Assembly: GCA_026705465.1 (NCBI GenBank)
Contig: JAPPAP010000003.1
Location: 1-64,000 of the forward strand
Direction: 5' to 3'
Origin: a bacterium
GTDB lineage: Bacteria > Actinomycetota > Acidimicrobiia > Acidimicrobiales > Bin134
Length of the DNA: 64,000 bases
Shown here: positions 43,047 to 52,021 of the stretch, in pieces
Position numbering within the stretch: the first letter of the stretch is position 1
Layout of the letters: every line of letters starts with the position of its first letter
Notes under the pieces: generated by a model
What the model was told of the DNA's origin: nothing
Seen by the model: the letters and a program-made list of their open reading frames with translations, nothing else
Databases searched by the model: none
Position numbers and translations under genes: made by a program

Positions 43047-44917
43047 CGCGCACTCCCTGCGGGAGACCGCTGCTCGTTGCGAACCAGCGTGCGGTACAGC
43101 TCGGCGTACAGCCCGTCGTTGGCCAGCAGATCTTCATGCCGCCCTGATTCCACCAGCTCTCCCTGGTCGAGCACCAGGATCAAGTCGGCGTTGGTCACAG
43201 TGGACAGCCGATGGGCGATTACCACCGCGGTCCGACCTTGGAGGGCGAGGGCCAATGCCTGCTGCACCAGCGCCTCGTTTTCGCTGTCGAGATGGCTGGT
43301 GGCCTCGTCCAGCACCACGATGGCCGGGTCTTTGAGCAGCACCCGGGCGATGGCCAGCCGCTGCTTCTCGCCGCCTGACAGGCGGTATCCCCGCTCGCCC
43401 ACCACCGTGTCGTAGCCCTGGGGCAGCGAAGCGATGAGATTGTGGATGTGGGCCGAGCGGCAGGCGGCCTCCATCTCGGCGTCGGTGGCACCGGGGCGGG
43501 CGTAGCGCAGGTTGTCGGCCACTGTCTCATGGAACAGGTGGGGGTCTTGGGGCACCACCCCCATGGAGGCCCGCAGCGACTCTTGGGCGACATCCCTCAC
43601 GTCGGTGCCATCGATCAGCACTGCACCATCGTCCACGTCGTACAGTCGGGTCAACAGCGCGGCCAGGGTGGTCTTGCCCGCCCCCGATGGCCCCACCAAA
43701 GCCACCAACTGCCCCGGCTCGATCACCGTTGACACGTGGCGCAGCACCGGCTGGCCGGTGGCCTCCGGGGCGGCGGTGTCGGTTTGCAGCGAAGCCAGCC
43801 GATCGTCGCTGGGTGGATAGGTGAAGGTCACATCGGCTAGCTCGATGCGCCCCTTGGGCTGTCGCAACGCCACCGCGTCGGGTCGGTCGGCGATGGGGTT
43901 GGGGGCATCCAGCACTTCGAACACCCGCTCGAACGACACCAGCGCGGTCATCACGTCCACCCGGGCATTGGTCAGGCTGGTGAGCGGCGTGTAGATCCTC
44001 ACCACCATCAGCCCCATGGCGGCCAGTGTCCCCACCGTGATGGCCCCGGAGATCACCAATTGGGCCCCCACCCAGTACAGCACCGCCGCGCCCACCGCCC
44101 CCACCAGGCTCAGGGCGATGAAGAACGTGCGCCCATACATCGCGCTGCGCACCCCGATGTCGCGAACCCGCCCCGCGGTGGATCCGAAACCGTCCCGCTC
44201 CTGATTGTGGCGCCCGAATAGCTTCACCAGCAGCGCTCCCGACACGTTCAGCCGCTCGGTCATCACTGTGTTCATGGAGGCGTTGTGCTCCATGGACTCC
44301 CGGGTGAGGGCTTGGAGCTTTCGACCCACCCGCTTGGTGGGCAGGATGAACACCGGCAGCAGGGCCAGTGCCAGCAGCGTGAGCCGCCACTCCAGCAGGA
44401 ACATGGCCACCAGCGTGGTGGCCAGCACGATGGTGTTGGACACCACCGACCCCAGCGTGCCGGTAAAGGCCCGCTGGGCGCCGATCACATCGTTGTTCAT
44501 ACGGCTGATGAGCGATCCGGTCTGCACTCGGGTAAAGAACGCCATCGGCATCCGCTGCACGTGGTCGTACAGCTTCACCCGCAGGTCATAGATCAGCCCC
44601 TCGCCGATACGGGCCGACCAGTAGCGCTCGACAAAAGACAGCGCCGCCTCGCCGAACGCGGCCAGCACGATGATCCCGGCAAGCAAATGCACTTGGCCCC
44701 GGTCGCGGTTCTCGATGGCCTCGTCGATGATCTGGCGGAACAGCAGCGGCGGTACCAGCGACAGCAGCGCGCCCAGCAGCAGCACCACCACGAAACCGAT
44801 GAGCATGGCCTGGTAGGGGCGCGCAAAGCCAGCCACCCGGCGGACTGTCTGCCCGGCAAGCTGCTTGCCTTTGACCCCTGCTGGGTCGTGGCCGATGGCG
44901 CCGTGGGCGCCGCCCAT
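43043..44917 (-). CDS. ABC transporter, fused permease and ATPase (exporter type)
   Basis: 624 residues. Residues ~40-330 form six transmembrane segments; the ATPase follows with Walker A 'GPSGAGKTTLAALL', signature 'LSGGEKQRLAIARVLLKD', Walker B 'IVVLDEATSHLD' and the H-loop 'VIAHRLSTV'. Such half-transporters dimerise to export lipids, peptides or drugs. The frame opens to a TTG at 44956, but ATG 44917 has an AGGAA ribosome site nine bases upstream. It diverges from the CopC-like gene and is coupled to xseA. Substrate unknown. Confidence 0.9.
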   Translation of the reverse strand: MGGAHGAIGHDPAGVKGKQLAGQTVRRVAGFARPYQAMLIGFVVVLLLGALLSLVPPLLFRQIIDEAIENRDRGQVHLLAGIIVLAAFGEAALSFVERYWSARIGEGLIYDLRVKLYDHVQRMPMAFFTRVQTGSLISRMNNDVIGAQRAFTGTLGSVVSNTIVLATTLVAMFLLEWRLTLLALALLPVFILPTKRVGRKLQALTRESMEHNASMNTVMTERLNVSGALLVKLFGRHNQERDGFGSTAGRVRDIGVRSAMYGRTFFIALSLVGAVGAAVLYWVGAQLVISGAITVGTLAAMGLMVVRIYTPLTSLTNARVDVMTALVSFERVFEVLDAPNPIADRPDAVALRQPKGRIELADVTFTYPPSDDRLASLQTDTAAPEATGQPVLRHVSTVIEPGQLVALVGPSGAGKTTLAALLTRLYDVDDGAVLIDGTDVRDVAQESLRASMGVVPQDPHLFHETVADNLRYARPGATDAEMEAACRSAHIHNLIASLPQGYDTVVGERGYRLSGGEKQRLAIARVLLKDPAIVVLDEATSHLDSENEALVQQALALALQGRTAVVIAHRLSTVTNADLILVLDQGELVESGRHEDLLANDGLYAELYRTLVRNEQRSPAGSAR

Positions 44918-44997
44918 CGCATGCATTTCCTGCACGATACGCCCATCCAGTGACAATCGGCTGTTTGGAAGGACAAGTGGGGTCGTAGGGTTGCGGC

Positions 44998-45558
44998 ATG
45001 AGGGCTCGGGCCCGGAAGGCAGTGGCGTTGGTGGTGGCGATTGCCATCGTGCTGGCCCTGCTGTTCTCGCTGCTGGTGGTGTTCAGCGACACCGCCGAAG
45101 CCCACGCCGAGATGCGTGAGTCGGCTCCGAGGCCCACCCAAGTGGTAGGCGGAATGGTCGACCGGGTGGAGATGGCGTTTCGCGAGCCCATCCGGCCCCA
45201 CGAGGCCAATGCAGTGGCGCTGATGTATCCCGACGGCACTCTTGTTCTGACCGAGCTGGCAATCAACCAACGGTTGGTGCGAGGCAGTTTCGATCCGCTG
45301 ACCGAGTCTGGCACCTACACGGTGATTTGGGAGTTGCTCGACGACAGCGATGGGGACTGGGTCAGGGAGGAGTGGGAGTTCACCTACGACCCGTCCGCGG
45401 CCCCGCCGGAGTGGCTCCCCGAATCGGCCGCTGAAGGGTCGGGTGGCGGCATCAGCGGGGGCACCGTGGCGCTGATCGTGATCATCCCCGTGGCTGTGGT
45501 TCTCGCCGCCTGGCTCTTCTGGCCCCGCCGCGGCAGAAGCCCGCGCCGTCGGCGTTGA
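44998..45558 (+). CDS. CopC-domain protein with C-terminal membrane anchor
   Basis: 186 residues: signal peptide ('VALVVAIAIVLALLFSLLVVF'), then 'AHAEMRESAPRPTQVV', the typical start of a mature CopC domain with its N-terminal His, and 'VEMAFREPIRPHEANAV'. The strand 'SGTYTVIWELLDDSDGDW' has Asp-Gly-Asp where CopC proteins commonly have Asp-Gly-His, so the usual Cu(II) site may be incomplete. The chain ends with a transmembrane helix and a basic tail, so it faces outward and is membrane bound. No copD neighbour is seen. Confidence 0.8.
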   Translation: MRARARKAVALVVAIAIVLALLFSLLVVFSDTAEAHAEMRESAPRPTQVVGGMVDRVEMAFREPIRPHEANAVALMYPDGTLVLTELAINQRLVRGSFDPLTESGTYTVIWELLDDSDGDWVREEWEFTYDPSAAPPEWLPESAAEGSGGGISGGTVALIVIIPVAVVLAAWLFWPRRGRSPRRRR

Positions 45559-45561
45559 GGC

Positions 45562-46011
45562 TCAGCGGCGAGCGGCGAAGAAGTCTTTGAGCAAGGCGGC
45601 GGATTCCTCGCGCCCGACGCCGGCCACCACCTCGAAATTGTGGTTGAGCCGGGGGTCGGCGCCCAGGTTGTAGAGCGTGCCGCACGCCCCTGCTTTGGGA
45701 TCCTCGGCGGCGAACACCACCCGGGCCACCCGGGCCATCACCGCCGCGCCAGCGCACATCGGGCACGGCTCCAGCGTGGTGACCAGTACCGCTCCGTCGA
45801 GCCGAGACGTGCCCCGCGCCGCGGCCGCATCCCGCAGGGCCAGTATCTCGGCGTGGGCGGTGGGGTCGTTGGTGCTCAACCGCTCGTTGTGGCGGGCCGC
45901 CACCACCTCCCCGTCGATGGCCACCACTGCTCCGATGGGCACCTCGCCGCGCTCAGCAGCCCGCCGAGCCTCGGCCAAGGCCAAATCCATGAGCTGGCGA
46001 TCGTCGGTCAC
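45562..46011 (-). CDS. tadA: tRNA adenosine deaminase
   Basis: 149 residues of the cytidine/deoxycytidylate deaminase fold. The zinc site is complete: 'AHAEILAL' supplies His and the proton-shuttle Glu, and 'TLEPCPMCAGA' the two cysteines. It converts A34 to inosine in tRNA-Arg(ACG), and that substrate tRNA is encoded in this window at 53070-53144. The start is GTG at 46011; an internal ATG at 45990 is less likely. It converges on the CopC-like gene. Confidence 0.92.
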   Translation of the reverse strand: MTDDRQLMDLALAEARRAAERGEVPIGAVVAIDGEVVAARHNERLSTNDPTAHAEILALRDAAAARGTSRLDGAVLVTTLEPCPMCAGAAVMARVARVVFAAEDPKAGACGTLYNLGADPRLNHNFEVVAGVGREESAALLKDFFAARR

Positions 46012-46052
46012 AGGGTCAGGATATGGGCTGGGAGGCCGCTGACATCGCTCAC

Positions 46053-46058
46053 TATCCT
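46053..46058 (+). promoter_or_regulatory. Possible -10 element for tRNA-Ser
   Basis: TATCCT, 7 bases before the tRNA-Ser 5' end, fits TAnnnT. It would also drive the CotH-type gene, which begins two bases after the tRNA. Confidence 0.35.
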
Positions 46059-46065
46059 GAAGAGC

Positions 46066-46152
46066 GGAAGGTTGCCAGAGCGGACGAATGGGGCGGCCTC
46101 GAAAGCCGTTGTGGCCTCCGGGTCACCGTGGGTTCGAATCCCACACCTTCCG
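46066..46152 (+). tRNA. tRNA-Ser (CGA)
   Basis: 87 bases with the long variable arm of a class II tRNA. The acceptor pairs GGAAGGT with ACCTTCC, the anticodon loop in 'CGGCCTCGAAAGCCG' gives CGA (Ser), and the T arm has 'GGTTCGAATCC'. The CCA end is not encoded. A start codon for the next gene lies two bases after its 3' end. Confidence 0.95.
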
Positions 46153-46154
46153 CA

Positions 46155-47573
46155 ATGCGATGCCGCCTGGCCACAGCACTGGTGGCGGTGGCGATCATTG
46201 CCGCCGGCTGCGGTGGCAATTCCGACGACAACGGCGAGTCCCGTACCGCAGTCCCCACAGCTGTGGCTGCCGCATCTCCCAACCCGGTGGCAACCCCGGC
46301 CCCGGAGTCCCCACGCGACCCAGCAGAACCTGCTGTTGCCCCGACTCCTGCTGCCGCCCCGACCTCCGTCTCGTCCCCGACGCCGGATGTCACCACCTGG
46401 GCCGACCCCAGCGATCCATACTTCGCCCTCGACCGCGTGCTGAACATCAGCATCGAGATCGATCCGGAGGATTGGGACACTCTGCGCCACCAGACTCGAA
46501 CGCCCGCGGACGTGCAGGATGAAATCGTGGAGTTCGGCTTCAGCCAGCCCTTTTCCAACATCTATACCTGGTTTTCCGCCACCGTGACCGTGGACGGCGA
46601 GACCCATTCCGAGGTCGGAGTGCGCAAGAAGGGATTCGTCGGTTCCCAGAGCGACACCAAGCCCTCTCTCAAGCTCCGCTTCGACAAGTATGTGGACGAT
46701 CAGGCCCTCGGCGGGGTCATAGAGCGGATGGCTGTGAACAACAGCATCCAAGACGCCTCCATGCTCAACACCTGCCTGTCGTATCGGATCTTCGCCGCGA
46801 CCGGCAGCCCCGCACCGCGCTGCAACTTCGCCACCGTCTCGGTAAACGGCAAGCAGCTGGGGCTATATGTCCATGTCGAGGAAATCAAGGATCCGTTCCT
46901 ATCGCGGCACTTCGAGAGCGCCGAGGGCAACCTCTACGAAGGCACCGTCAGCGATTTCACACCGACCTTTCGCGGCACTTTCGAGAAGAAGAACAACGAA
47001 GATGCCGATGACTGGTCGGACATCGATGCCGTGGTGCTGGCTATGCAAGATCAGTCGGAATCTGGCTTTGAGGCGCTGGCCCGGATGGTGGACATGGACC
47101 GGTTTCTCTCGTTCTGGGCCACTGAGGTGCTGGTGGGGCACTGGGACGGATACACCGGGCACCGCGTCAACTACCACTTCTATCGTGAGCCTGACGGTCT
47201 CTTTGTGTTCATTCCATGGGGCACCGACCAGACGTTCCCCCTGAGTGACGACCCAAATCCCTATGACACCGTCGCCGATCCGCCTCCGTCGGTCATGGCC
47301 CTCACCATCATTCCGAGGCGCTTGTACAGTCACCCTGATTGGCGAAGTGCCTATGTGGCCCGACTGAAGGAGCTCCTCGACACTGTCTGGGACGAAGAGG
47401 AACTGCTTGCCGAGGCAGAAGAAATGGCCGCCGTCGTTCAGCAGCACGCCCTCCCAGAGGAGAGGAGTGCCGCCGCTGCCGACACCGAGCGGGTGCGCGA
47501 GTTCATCTTGGAGCGAAGAGACGAGATCCTGAGCGACCTCACCCCGGTGCCACCTGAGTCGCCCTGGCAGTAA
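46155..47573 (+). CDS. CotH-family lipoprotein (predicted atypical protein kinase)
   Basis: 472 residues. The signal peptide ends in a lipobox ('VAIIAAGCGG') and is followed by a ~70-residue Pro/Ala/Thr linker. The CotH domain follows: 'LNISIEIDPEDWDTLR', 'VGVRKKGFVGSQSDTKPSLKL', 'LYVHVEEIKDPFLSRHF', 'EGNLYEG' and 'VGHWDGYTGHRVNYHFYREP'. CotH proteins are known as kinases in Bacillus spore coats and occur widely in secreted forms. Its ATG lies two bases beyond the tRNA-Ser, so its transcript must be processed from, or begin at, the tRNA end. DUF4956 lies downstream, a frequent partner in CotH loci. Confidence 0.85.
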   Translation: MRCRLATALVAVAIIAAGCGGNSDDNGESRTAVPTAVAAASPNPVATPAPESPRDPAEPAVAPTPAAAPTSVSSPTPDVTTWADPSDPYFALDRVLNISIEIDPEDWDTLRHQTRTPADVQDEIVEFGFSQPFSNIYTWFSATVTVDGETHSEVGVRKKGFVGSQSDTKPSLKLRFDKYVDDQALGGVIERMAVNNSIQDASMLNTCLSYRIFAATGSPAPRCNFATVSVNGKQLGLYVHVEEIKDPFLSRHFESAEGNLYEGTVSDFTPTFRGTFEKKNNEDADDWSDIDAVVLAMQDQSESGFEALARMVDMDRFLSFWATEVLVGHWDGYTGHRVNYHFYREPDGLFVFIPWGTDQTFPLSDDPNPYDTVADPPPSVMALTIIPRRLYSHPDWRSAYVARLKELLDTVWDEEELLAEAEEMAAVVQQHALPEERSAAAADTERVREFILERRDEILSDLTPVPPESPWQ

Positions 47574-47708
47574 CCCAGCGTGGATCAGTCGCCTTCGACC
47601 GAAGGGACGCCTCCTGTTGGGTGCCGAACGTTTACGCGACTGCCTGAGCCCCTCCGGTAACAGCGCTGTAGAGTGCTTCTTCACCTTCAATTCTTCCGGG
47701 AGATACCC

Positions 47709-48284
47709 GTGCCCCTTGCTGCCTCCTTCGCGCTCGATGTCGGCGCCATCCTCATTCTGGTGTTCGCCTTGTACTTCCCACGACACCGCCGACGAGATCT
47801 TGTCGTGGCCTATCTCAGCGTCAACATCGGGGTTCTCGCGGTGGCCGCGGCGTTCACCTCAACCGAAGTGTCCATCGGTCTGGGCTTCGGGCTGTTCGGC
47901 GTTCTCTCCATCATCCGCCTCCGCTCCCTGGAGCTCAATCAACAAGAGATCGCCTACTACTTCGTCGCCCTCGCTCTCGGTGTTGTCGGGGGTGTCCCAG
48001 TCTCCCCCGCCTGGCTGGTGCCCATTCTGATGGCCTCCCTGCTGATCGCCATCTTCATTGGAGATCATCCAAGAATGTTCAATCGCTACCGGAATCACCG
48101 CATGAGGCTCGACACCGCATTTACTGACGAACAAGAACTCATTGCCCATCTCGAAGAGACGCTCGACGCCCATGCCCACCGGGTCACTATTCGCCGGGTT
48201 GACCTCGTCAACAACACCACCGACGTAGACATCCGATTCCGGCTCCCCAAGCAACTCCCAGATTCACCCGGTACTGGTCCCTAG
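47709..48284 (+). CDS. DUF4956 membrane protein
   Basis: 191 residues. Four hydrophobic segments ('ASFALDVGAILILVFALYF', 'LSVNIGVLAVAAAF', 'IAYYFVALALGVVGGV', 'VPILMASLLIAIFIG') are followed by a soluble C-terminal domain. 'LGFGLFGVLSIIRLRSLELNQQEI' is the characteristic DUF4956 segment. GTG 47709 is chosen since GGGAG lies six bases before it; an upstream GTG at 47673 lacks a ribosome site. DUF4956 genes commonly lie beside CotH and VTC polyphosphate-polymerase genes; no VTC gene is present here. Function unknown. Confidence 0.8.
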   Translation: MPLAASFALDVGAILILVFALYFPRHRRRDLVVAYLSVNIGVLAVAAAFTSTEVSIGLGFGLFGVLSIIRLRSLELNQQEIAYYFVALALGVVGGVPVSPAWLVPILMASLLIAIFIGDHPRMFNRYRNHRMRLDTAFTDEQELIAHLEETLDAHAHRVTIRRVDLVNNTTDVDIRFRLPKQLPDSPGTGP

Positions 48285-48288
48285 GTCA

Positions 48289-49893
48289 TCAGCGCTCATC
48301 GACGCTCCGGAAGACGAAGCCTTCGTAGTTCTGGGCGGCGATTTCTTCGCAGATGGCGCGGTAGGTGTGGGTGCCGCCGAGATAGAAGGTGACCCCTTGG
48401 GGCTTGCCCTCGATGTTGGATCCCGTCCACCAGGAGTCTGTTTTGCCGATAATGGTTTGGGCGGCGATCTCGTCGACCTGCCGGGTCCACTCGGCTTCGG
48501 CGTCCGGGTCGGCGTCGATGCGGTCGAGATCATGGTCGAGCATGTGGCCGAGGCAATCGGTGATCCAGTCGACGTGCTGCTCGATGGAGAAGATCACATT
48601 GCTGAACACCGCGGGGCTGCCGGGTCCGGTGATCATGAAGAAATTGGGAAATCCCGACGCCACCAGGCCCAGATAGGCGCCAGCCCCATTGGCCCATTTT
48701 CCCCGGAGAGGTAATCCGTAGACTCCCCGGATGTCCATGGCCAGCAAGGCGCCGGTCATGCCGTCGAATCCGGTGGCGTAGATGATGAGGTCGAGGTCGT
48801 AGGTTCCCTCGGTGGTTCGCAATCCCTGGAGGGTGATCTCCTCAATGGGGGCGGCCGCCACGTCCACCAATGTCACGTTGCGCCGGTTGTAGGTCTCGAA
48901 GTAGTCGATTTCAACAATCAAGCGCCGGGCACCGAGGGGGTGGTCGATCTCCAACAGGGAGTCAGCCACGCTGGGATCATCGATCTTCTTTCGGATTTTG
49001 TCCAAAACGAATTGGGAGGTGATCTGATTCGACTCGGCGTTGGTCATCACGTCGCCGAAGGTTCCGGCGAAGCCGGGTCCGCCCAGTGCCCACGAGTCCT
49101 CCATGACCCTGGTACGGGTGGCCTCGTCGACCTCCAGGGCCGATGAGACCTCGGGGGGACGACGCCCCATCCCCACCGGGCTCGCTTTCTTAAGTTCCCA
49201 TCGCTCCCGGTAGTTGTGCTTCAGCTCCTCAAGCTGGTCGGCGTCGATTGGTCGATTGCGGGCTGGAATGGCGAATTGCGGTGTGCGCTGGAACACGAAC
49301 AGGTGCTCGGCCTGTTTGGCCAGCTGCGGAATGGCCTGCACTCCGGTGGATCCGGTGCCGATCACGCCAACCCGCTTGTCGGTGACGTCGATGCCGCCTT
49401 TCGGCCAGCGGGCGGTGTGGATCTGCTGCCCTGCGAACGTCTCGGCCCCCTTGAGTCGCGGGGTATTCACCTCCGAGAGGCAGCCTGCGGCCGATATGAG
49501 AAATCGAGCGGAGACTGTGTTGCCCGTTGATGTATTGATCAGCCAGCGGTTCTGGTCCTCGTCGAAGCGGGCCTGATCCACCCGGGTGTTGAACTCGATG
49601 TCGCGGCGCAGGTCGAAGCGGTCGGCGACGTGGTTGAAGTAGCGCTCCAGCTCCGGTTGGGTGGGAAACCGCTCGGTCCACTCCCACTCCTGCTCGAGTT
49701 CTTCGGAGAACGTGTAGCAGTAGTCCCAGCTCTCCACGTCGCACCGAGCGCCGGGGTAGCGGTTCCAGTACCAGGTTCCGCCGACCCCGTCTCCCTTTTC
49801 GAAGACTTTGGCCGACAATCCGAGCCCGCGGACCCGGTGGAGGGCGTACAGCCCCGCCGCGCCGGCCCCGATGATGACGACGTCGAACTCCAC
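48289..49893 (-). CDS. Baeyer-Villiger-type flavin monooxygenase
   Basis: 534 residues. FAD motif 'VIIGAGAAGLYALHR' at the N-terminus, the Baeyer-Villiger fingerprint 'FAGQQIHTARWP' (FxGxxxHTxxW) and the NADPH motif 'VGVIGTGSTGVQ' are all present. 'GVGGTWYWNRYPGARCD' is typical of cyclohexanone/phenylacetone monooxygenases. It inserts oxygen into ketones to form esters or lactones; the substrate is unknown. The alpha/beta hydrolase gene upstream may act on the ester product. Confidence 0.92.
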   Translation of the reverse strand: MEFDVVIIGAGAAGLYALHRVRGLGLSAKVFEKGDGVGGTWYWNRYPGARCDVESWDYCYTFSEELEQEWEWTERFPTQPELERYFNHVADRFDLRRDIEFNTRVDQARFDEDQNRWLINTSTGNTVSARFLISAAGCLSEVNTPRLKGAETFAGQQIHTARWPKGGIDVTDKRVGVIGTGSTGVQAIPQLAKQAEHLFVFQRTPQFAIPARNRPIDADQLEELKHNYRERWELKKASPVGMGRRPPEVSSALEVDEATRTRVMEDSWALGGPGFAGTFGDVMTNAESNQITSQFVLDKIRKKIDDPSVADSLLEIDHPLGARRLIVEIDYFETYNRRNVTLVDVAAAPIEEITLQGLRTTEGTYDLDLIIYATGFDGMTGALLAMDIRGVYGLPLRGKWANGAGAYLGLVASGFPNFFMITGPGSPAVFSNVIFSIEQHVDWITDCLGHMLDHDLDRIDADPDAEAEWTRQVDEIAAQTIIGKTDSWWTGSNIEGKPQGVTFYLGGTHTYRAICEEIAAQNYEGFVFRSVDER

Positions 49894-49901
49894 TACCTCT
49901 C

Positions 49902-50708
49902 CTAAATCCGGCCGCTAAGCCATCCCAGCACAACCGCGGCGACCGCCTCGGGCTGTTCGGGCAACAGGGCGTGGCCGGCGCGGGGGATGGTGGCGAGTGT
50001 GGCCCGGTCGCCGAGCTGTTCGACGATGGCGCTGGCGTTGGCGGGTAGGGCGACGACGTCGTCCTCGGGCTGCACAACGAGCACGTCGGCCCGGCCGGCC
50101 TGCCACCAGTGGCTTGGATCAAGCGAGGTAGTTGCCCGCGTCTGGCCCGCCGAAGCGGCGCGGTGCCATCCGTCGAACCATACCGAGGCGTCGTTGCCGG
50201 GAGCGAAGAAGGCCTTGGCCACCGCGGCTTGGTGCTCAGCGTCGGAGGCGTCGGACATGAAGACGGTCCGAAGGGCTTCGGTGTGCTCAGGCGCCGCCGG
50301 TACGAGGCCTCCGCAGGCCAGCAACACCACGCTCTCCACCAGATCGGGGTGTTCGGTAGCGGTCATCCGGGCTACTCGATTGCCGAAGGCGTGGCCTACC
50401 AGCGTGGCGGGTGCGATGTCGAGGGCCTCGATGACGGCGGCGATGTCGGCGGCCAGATCGAACATCGAGAGATCGTCGAGCGGACTGGTGCTGGCGCCGA
50501 TGCCCCGGGGCTCGGGGGCCACGGCCATGTAGTCGTGGTCGGCCAGGCGCACCGACAGGTCGTCGAAGTCGTCGGCCCCGCGGCCCAGTGACGGGATCAA
50601 CACCACGGCACGACCCTCCCCGGCGATCTTCACCTCGATGGGACCCGCCGGGCCGTCCACGATCTTGGTGTGCCGATAGCCGGTGGCCTGCTCAAGTCTG
50701 CTCTCCAT
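49902..50708 (-). CDS. Alpha/beta hydrolase-fold protein lacking the nucleophile Ser
   Basis: 268 residues from the ATG at 50708. 'VVLIPSLGRGADDFDDL' gives the oxyanion region and 'GHAFGNRVA' is the nucleophile elbow, but the position normally held by Ser is Ala. 'VQPEDDVVALP' and 'GHALLPEQPE' supply the Asp and His segments. RutD-like proteins are known to have a similar GHA elbow, so it may not be a Ser hydrolase. It lies 8 bp before the Baeyer-Villiger enzyme on the same strand. Confidence 0.8.
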   Translation of the reverse strand: MESRLEQATGYRHTKIVDGPAGPIEVKIAGEGRAVVLIPSLGRGADDFDDLSVRLADHDYMAVAPEPRGIGASTSPLDDLSMFDLAADIAAVIEALDIAPATLVGHAFGNRVARMTATEHPDLVESVVLLACGGLVPAAPEHTEALRTVFMSDASDAEHQAAVAKAFFAPGNDASVWFDGWHRAASAGQTRATTSLDPSHWWQAGRADVLVVQPEDDVVALPANASAIVEQLGDRATLATIPRAGHALLPEQPEAVAAVVLGWLSGRI

Positions 50709-50803
50709 ACTGCCGATCCTTACACGGCTTCGCCGGCGCCGCAGACGGCTGTGCCGTCGGGCATCGCGGATGACTGTCATCCTGCGGAAGTAATATCCGA
50801 ATT

Positions 50804-50890
50804 ATGGGTGATGCACTTGGCATTGAACATCTATTTGAGCTCTCGGGGTCGGAGAAGGTGCCCTACCGGATTTTCCCCGGCGTGTACTAA
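50804..50890 (+). CDS. Possible 28-residue small protein
   Basis: ATG at 50804 opens a 28-codon frame ending 'YRIFPGVY' and TAA. It lies in a 215-bp gap before the DUF1214-like gene, 33 bp downstream. A purine-rich GGAAG lies about 14 bases before the ATG, too far for a strong ribosome site. The composition (mixed acidic and hydrophobic) looks protein-like, but it could be chance. The 'GVY' end recalls mycofactocin precursors, yet the Cys they need is absent. Confidence 0.25.
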   Translation: MGDALGIEHLFELSGSEKVPYRIFPGVY

Positions 50891-50923
50891 GAGGACTCTC
50901 CCCTACGGACTAAGCAGGCAGCC

Positions 50924-52021
50924 GTGGATCCTTCGGTTGAGGCATGGCGGGCGTATTGCCAGTCGATTGCCGACGCGGGGGAGATGGTGTTCGCCCCTGG
51001 CGCACCCGATGATCCCGACGTGCGGGCAGAGGGGATTCGGGCGCTGAGCCGGTTTGTGGCCTTCGGGTTGGAGCAGTGCTTGGAGCGGGCCGATCCGGAT
51101 CGGCCCGAGTTCGTGGACGTGCAGACCACCATCCGCAAGTTCATGGGCGACAACCCCGACCAGACCTATTTCTCCGCCGCAATCAGCGGCAACCGGTCGT
51201 ACCGCATCAACGCCACCATGGCCGGGGCGGTGGCGGTGGAGATCGGGGTCTATGCCGGCAACTTCGGCAGCGACGGTGGCCGCCGGCTGGTGGACGCATT
51301 GGAGGACACCACGCTGCGGGTGGACCCCGACGGCAGCTACGAGCTGCTGCTCACCCCCGATCCCGAGCCCGACAACCCCAACCAGCTGCGCTTGGAGCCC
51401 GACGCCAGCTCGGTGCTGATTCGCACGTATTTCACCGACTTGAGCGTGCGCCTGGGCCACCCCCGCCCCACCATCGAGGCCATCCCGGCGGCGGAGCCCA
51501 CTCCCATGCTGACCCCGGACCGCTTGCGTTGGGGGCTGGAGCTGGCCGCGCTCCATACCGCAGGGTCATTCGGCTGGTGGGTACAGCAGAGGAAGAAGGT
51601 GCCCGGCGATGTGCCCATCAATACCTTCCCGCCGCTGCCCGATGAGGGCGATCTGCTCACCCCCGAGAACGTTCGCTACCTCTCCGGAGACTGGGAACTC
51701 GCCCCCCACGAGGCGCTGGTGGTGGACTTCGACCCGTCGGGCGGGGCCGACTACTGGGCGTGGGTGCTGCTCAATCACTGGGGCGAGACGGTGGACTGGC
51801 GAACTCGCACGGCGGTCATCAACGGCGACACCGCGGTGCGCCGCGATGACGGCTCCGTGCGGCTGGTTGTGGCCCACCAAGACCCCGGCCTGCCCAACTG
51901 GCTGGACACCGCCGGTCACCCCGCAGGGTCGCTCAGCTTGCGCTGGTTCCGCTCCGATGCTCCCCTGCCCACCGCCGATGCCCGAGTAGTCCCCTTCAGC
52001 CAGCTCAACGCTTTCGAATAG
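50924..52021 (+). CDS. DUF1214-like protein
   Basis: 365 residues, GTG start at 50924. The C-terminal part ('HEALVVDFDPSGGADYWAWVLLNHWGETVDWRTR', then 'VVAHQDPGLPNWLDTAGHPAGSLSLRW') matches the DUF1214 pattern. The N-terminal half is a helical region with a beta sandwich after it. Some DUF1214 proteins bind small molecules, but no function is established. Its role here is unknown. Confidence 0.7.
   Translation: MDPSVEAWRAYCQSIADAGEMVFAPGAPDDPDVRAEGIRALSRFVAFGLEQCLERADPDRPEFVDVQTTIRKFMGDNPDQTYFSAAISGNRSYRINATMAGAVAVEIGVYAGNFGSDGGRRLVDALEDTTLRVDPDGSYELLLTPDPEPDNPNQLRLEPDASSVLIRTYFTDLSVRLGHPRPTIEAIPAAEPTPMLTPDRLRWGLELAALHTAGSFGWWVQQRKKVPGDVPINTFPPLPDEGDLLTPENVRYLSGDWELAPHEALVVDFDPSGGADYWAWVLLNHWGETVDWRTRTAVINGDTAVRRDDGSVRLVVAHQDPGLPNWLDTAGHPAGSLSLRWFRSDAPLPTADARVVPFSQLNAFE

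Noticed and set aside
50804..50890. Mycofactocin precursor (mftA)
   Set aside because: The conserved Cys and the mftB-F genes are missing.
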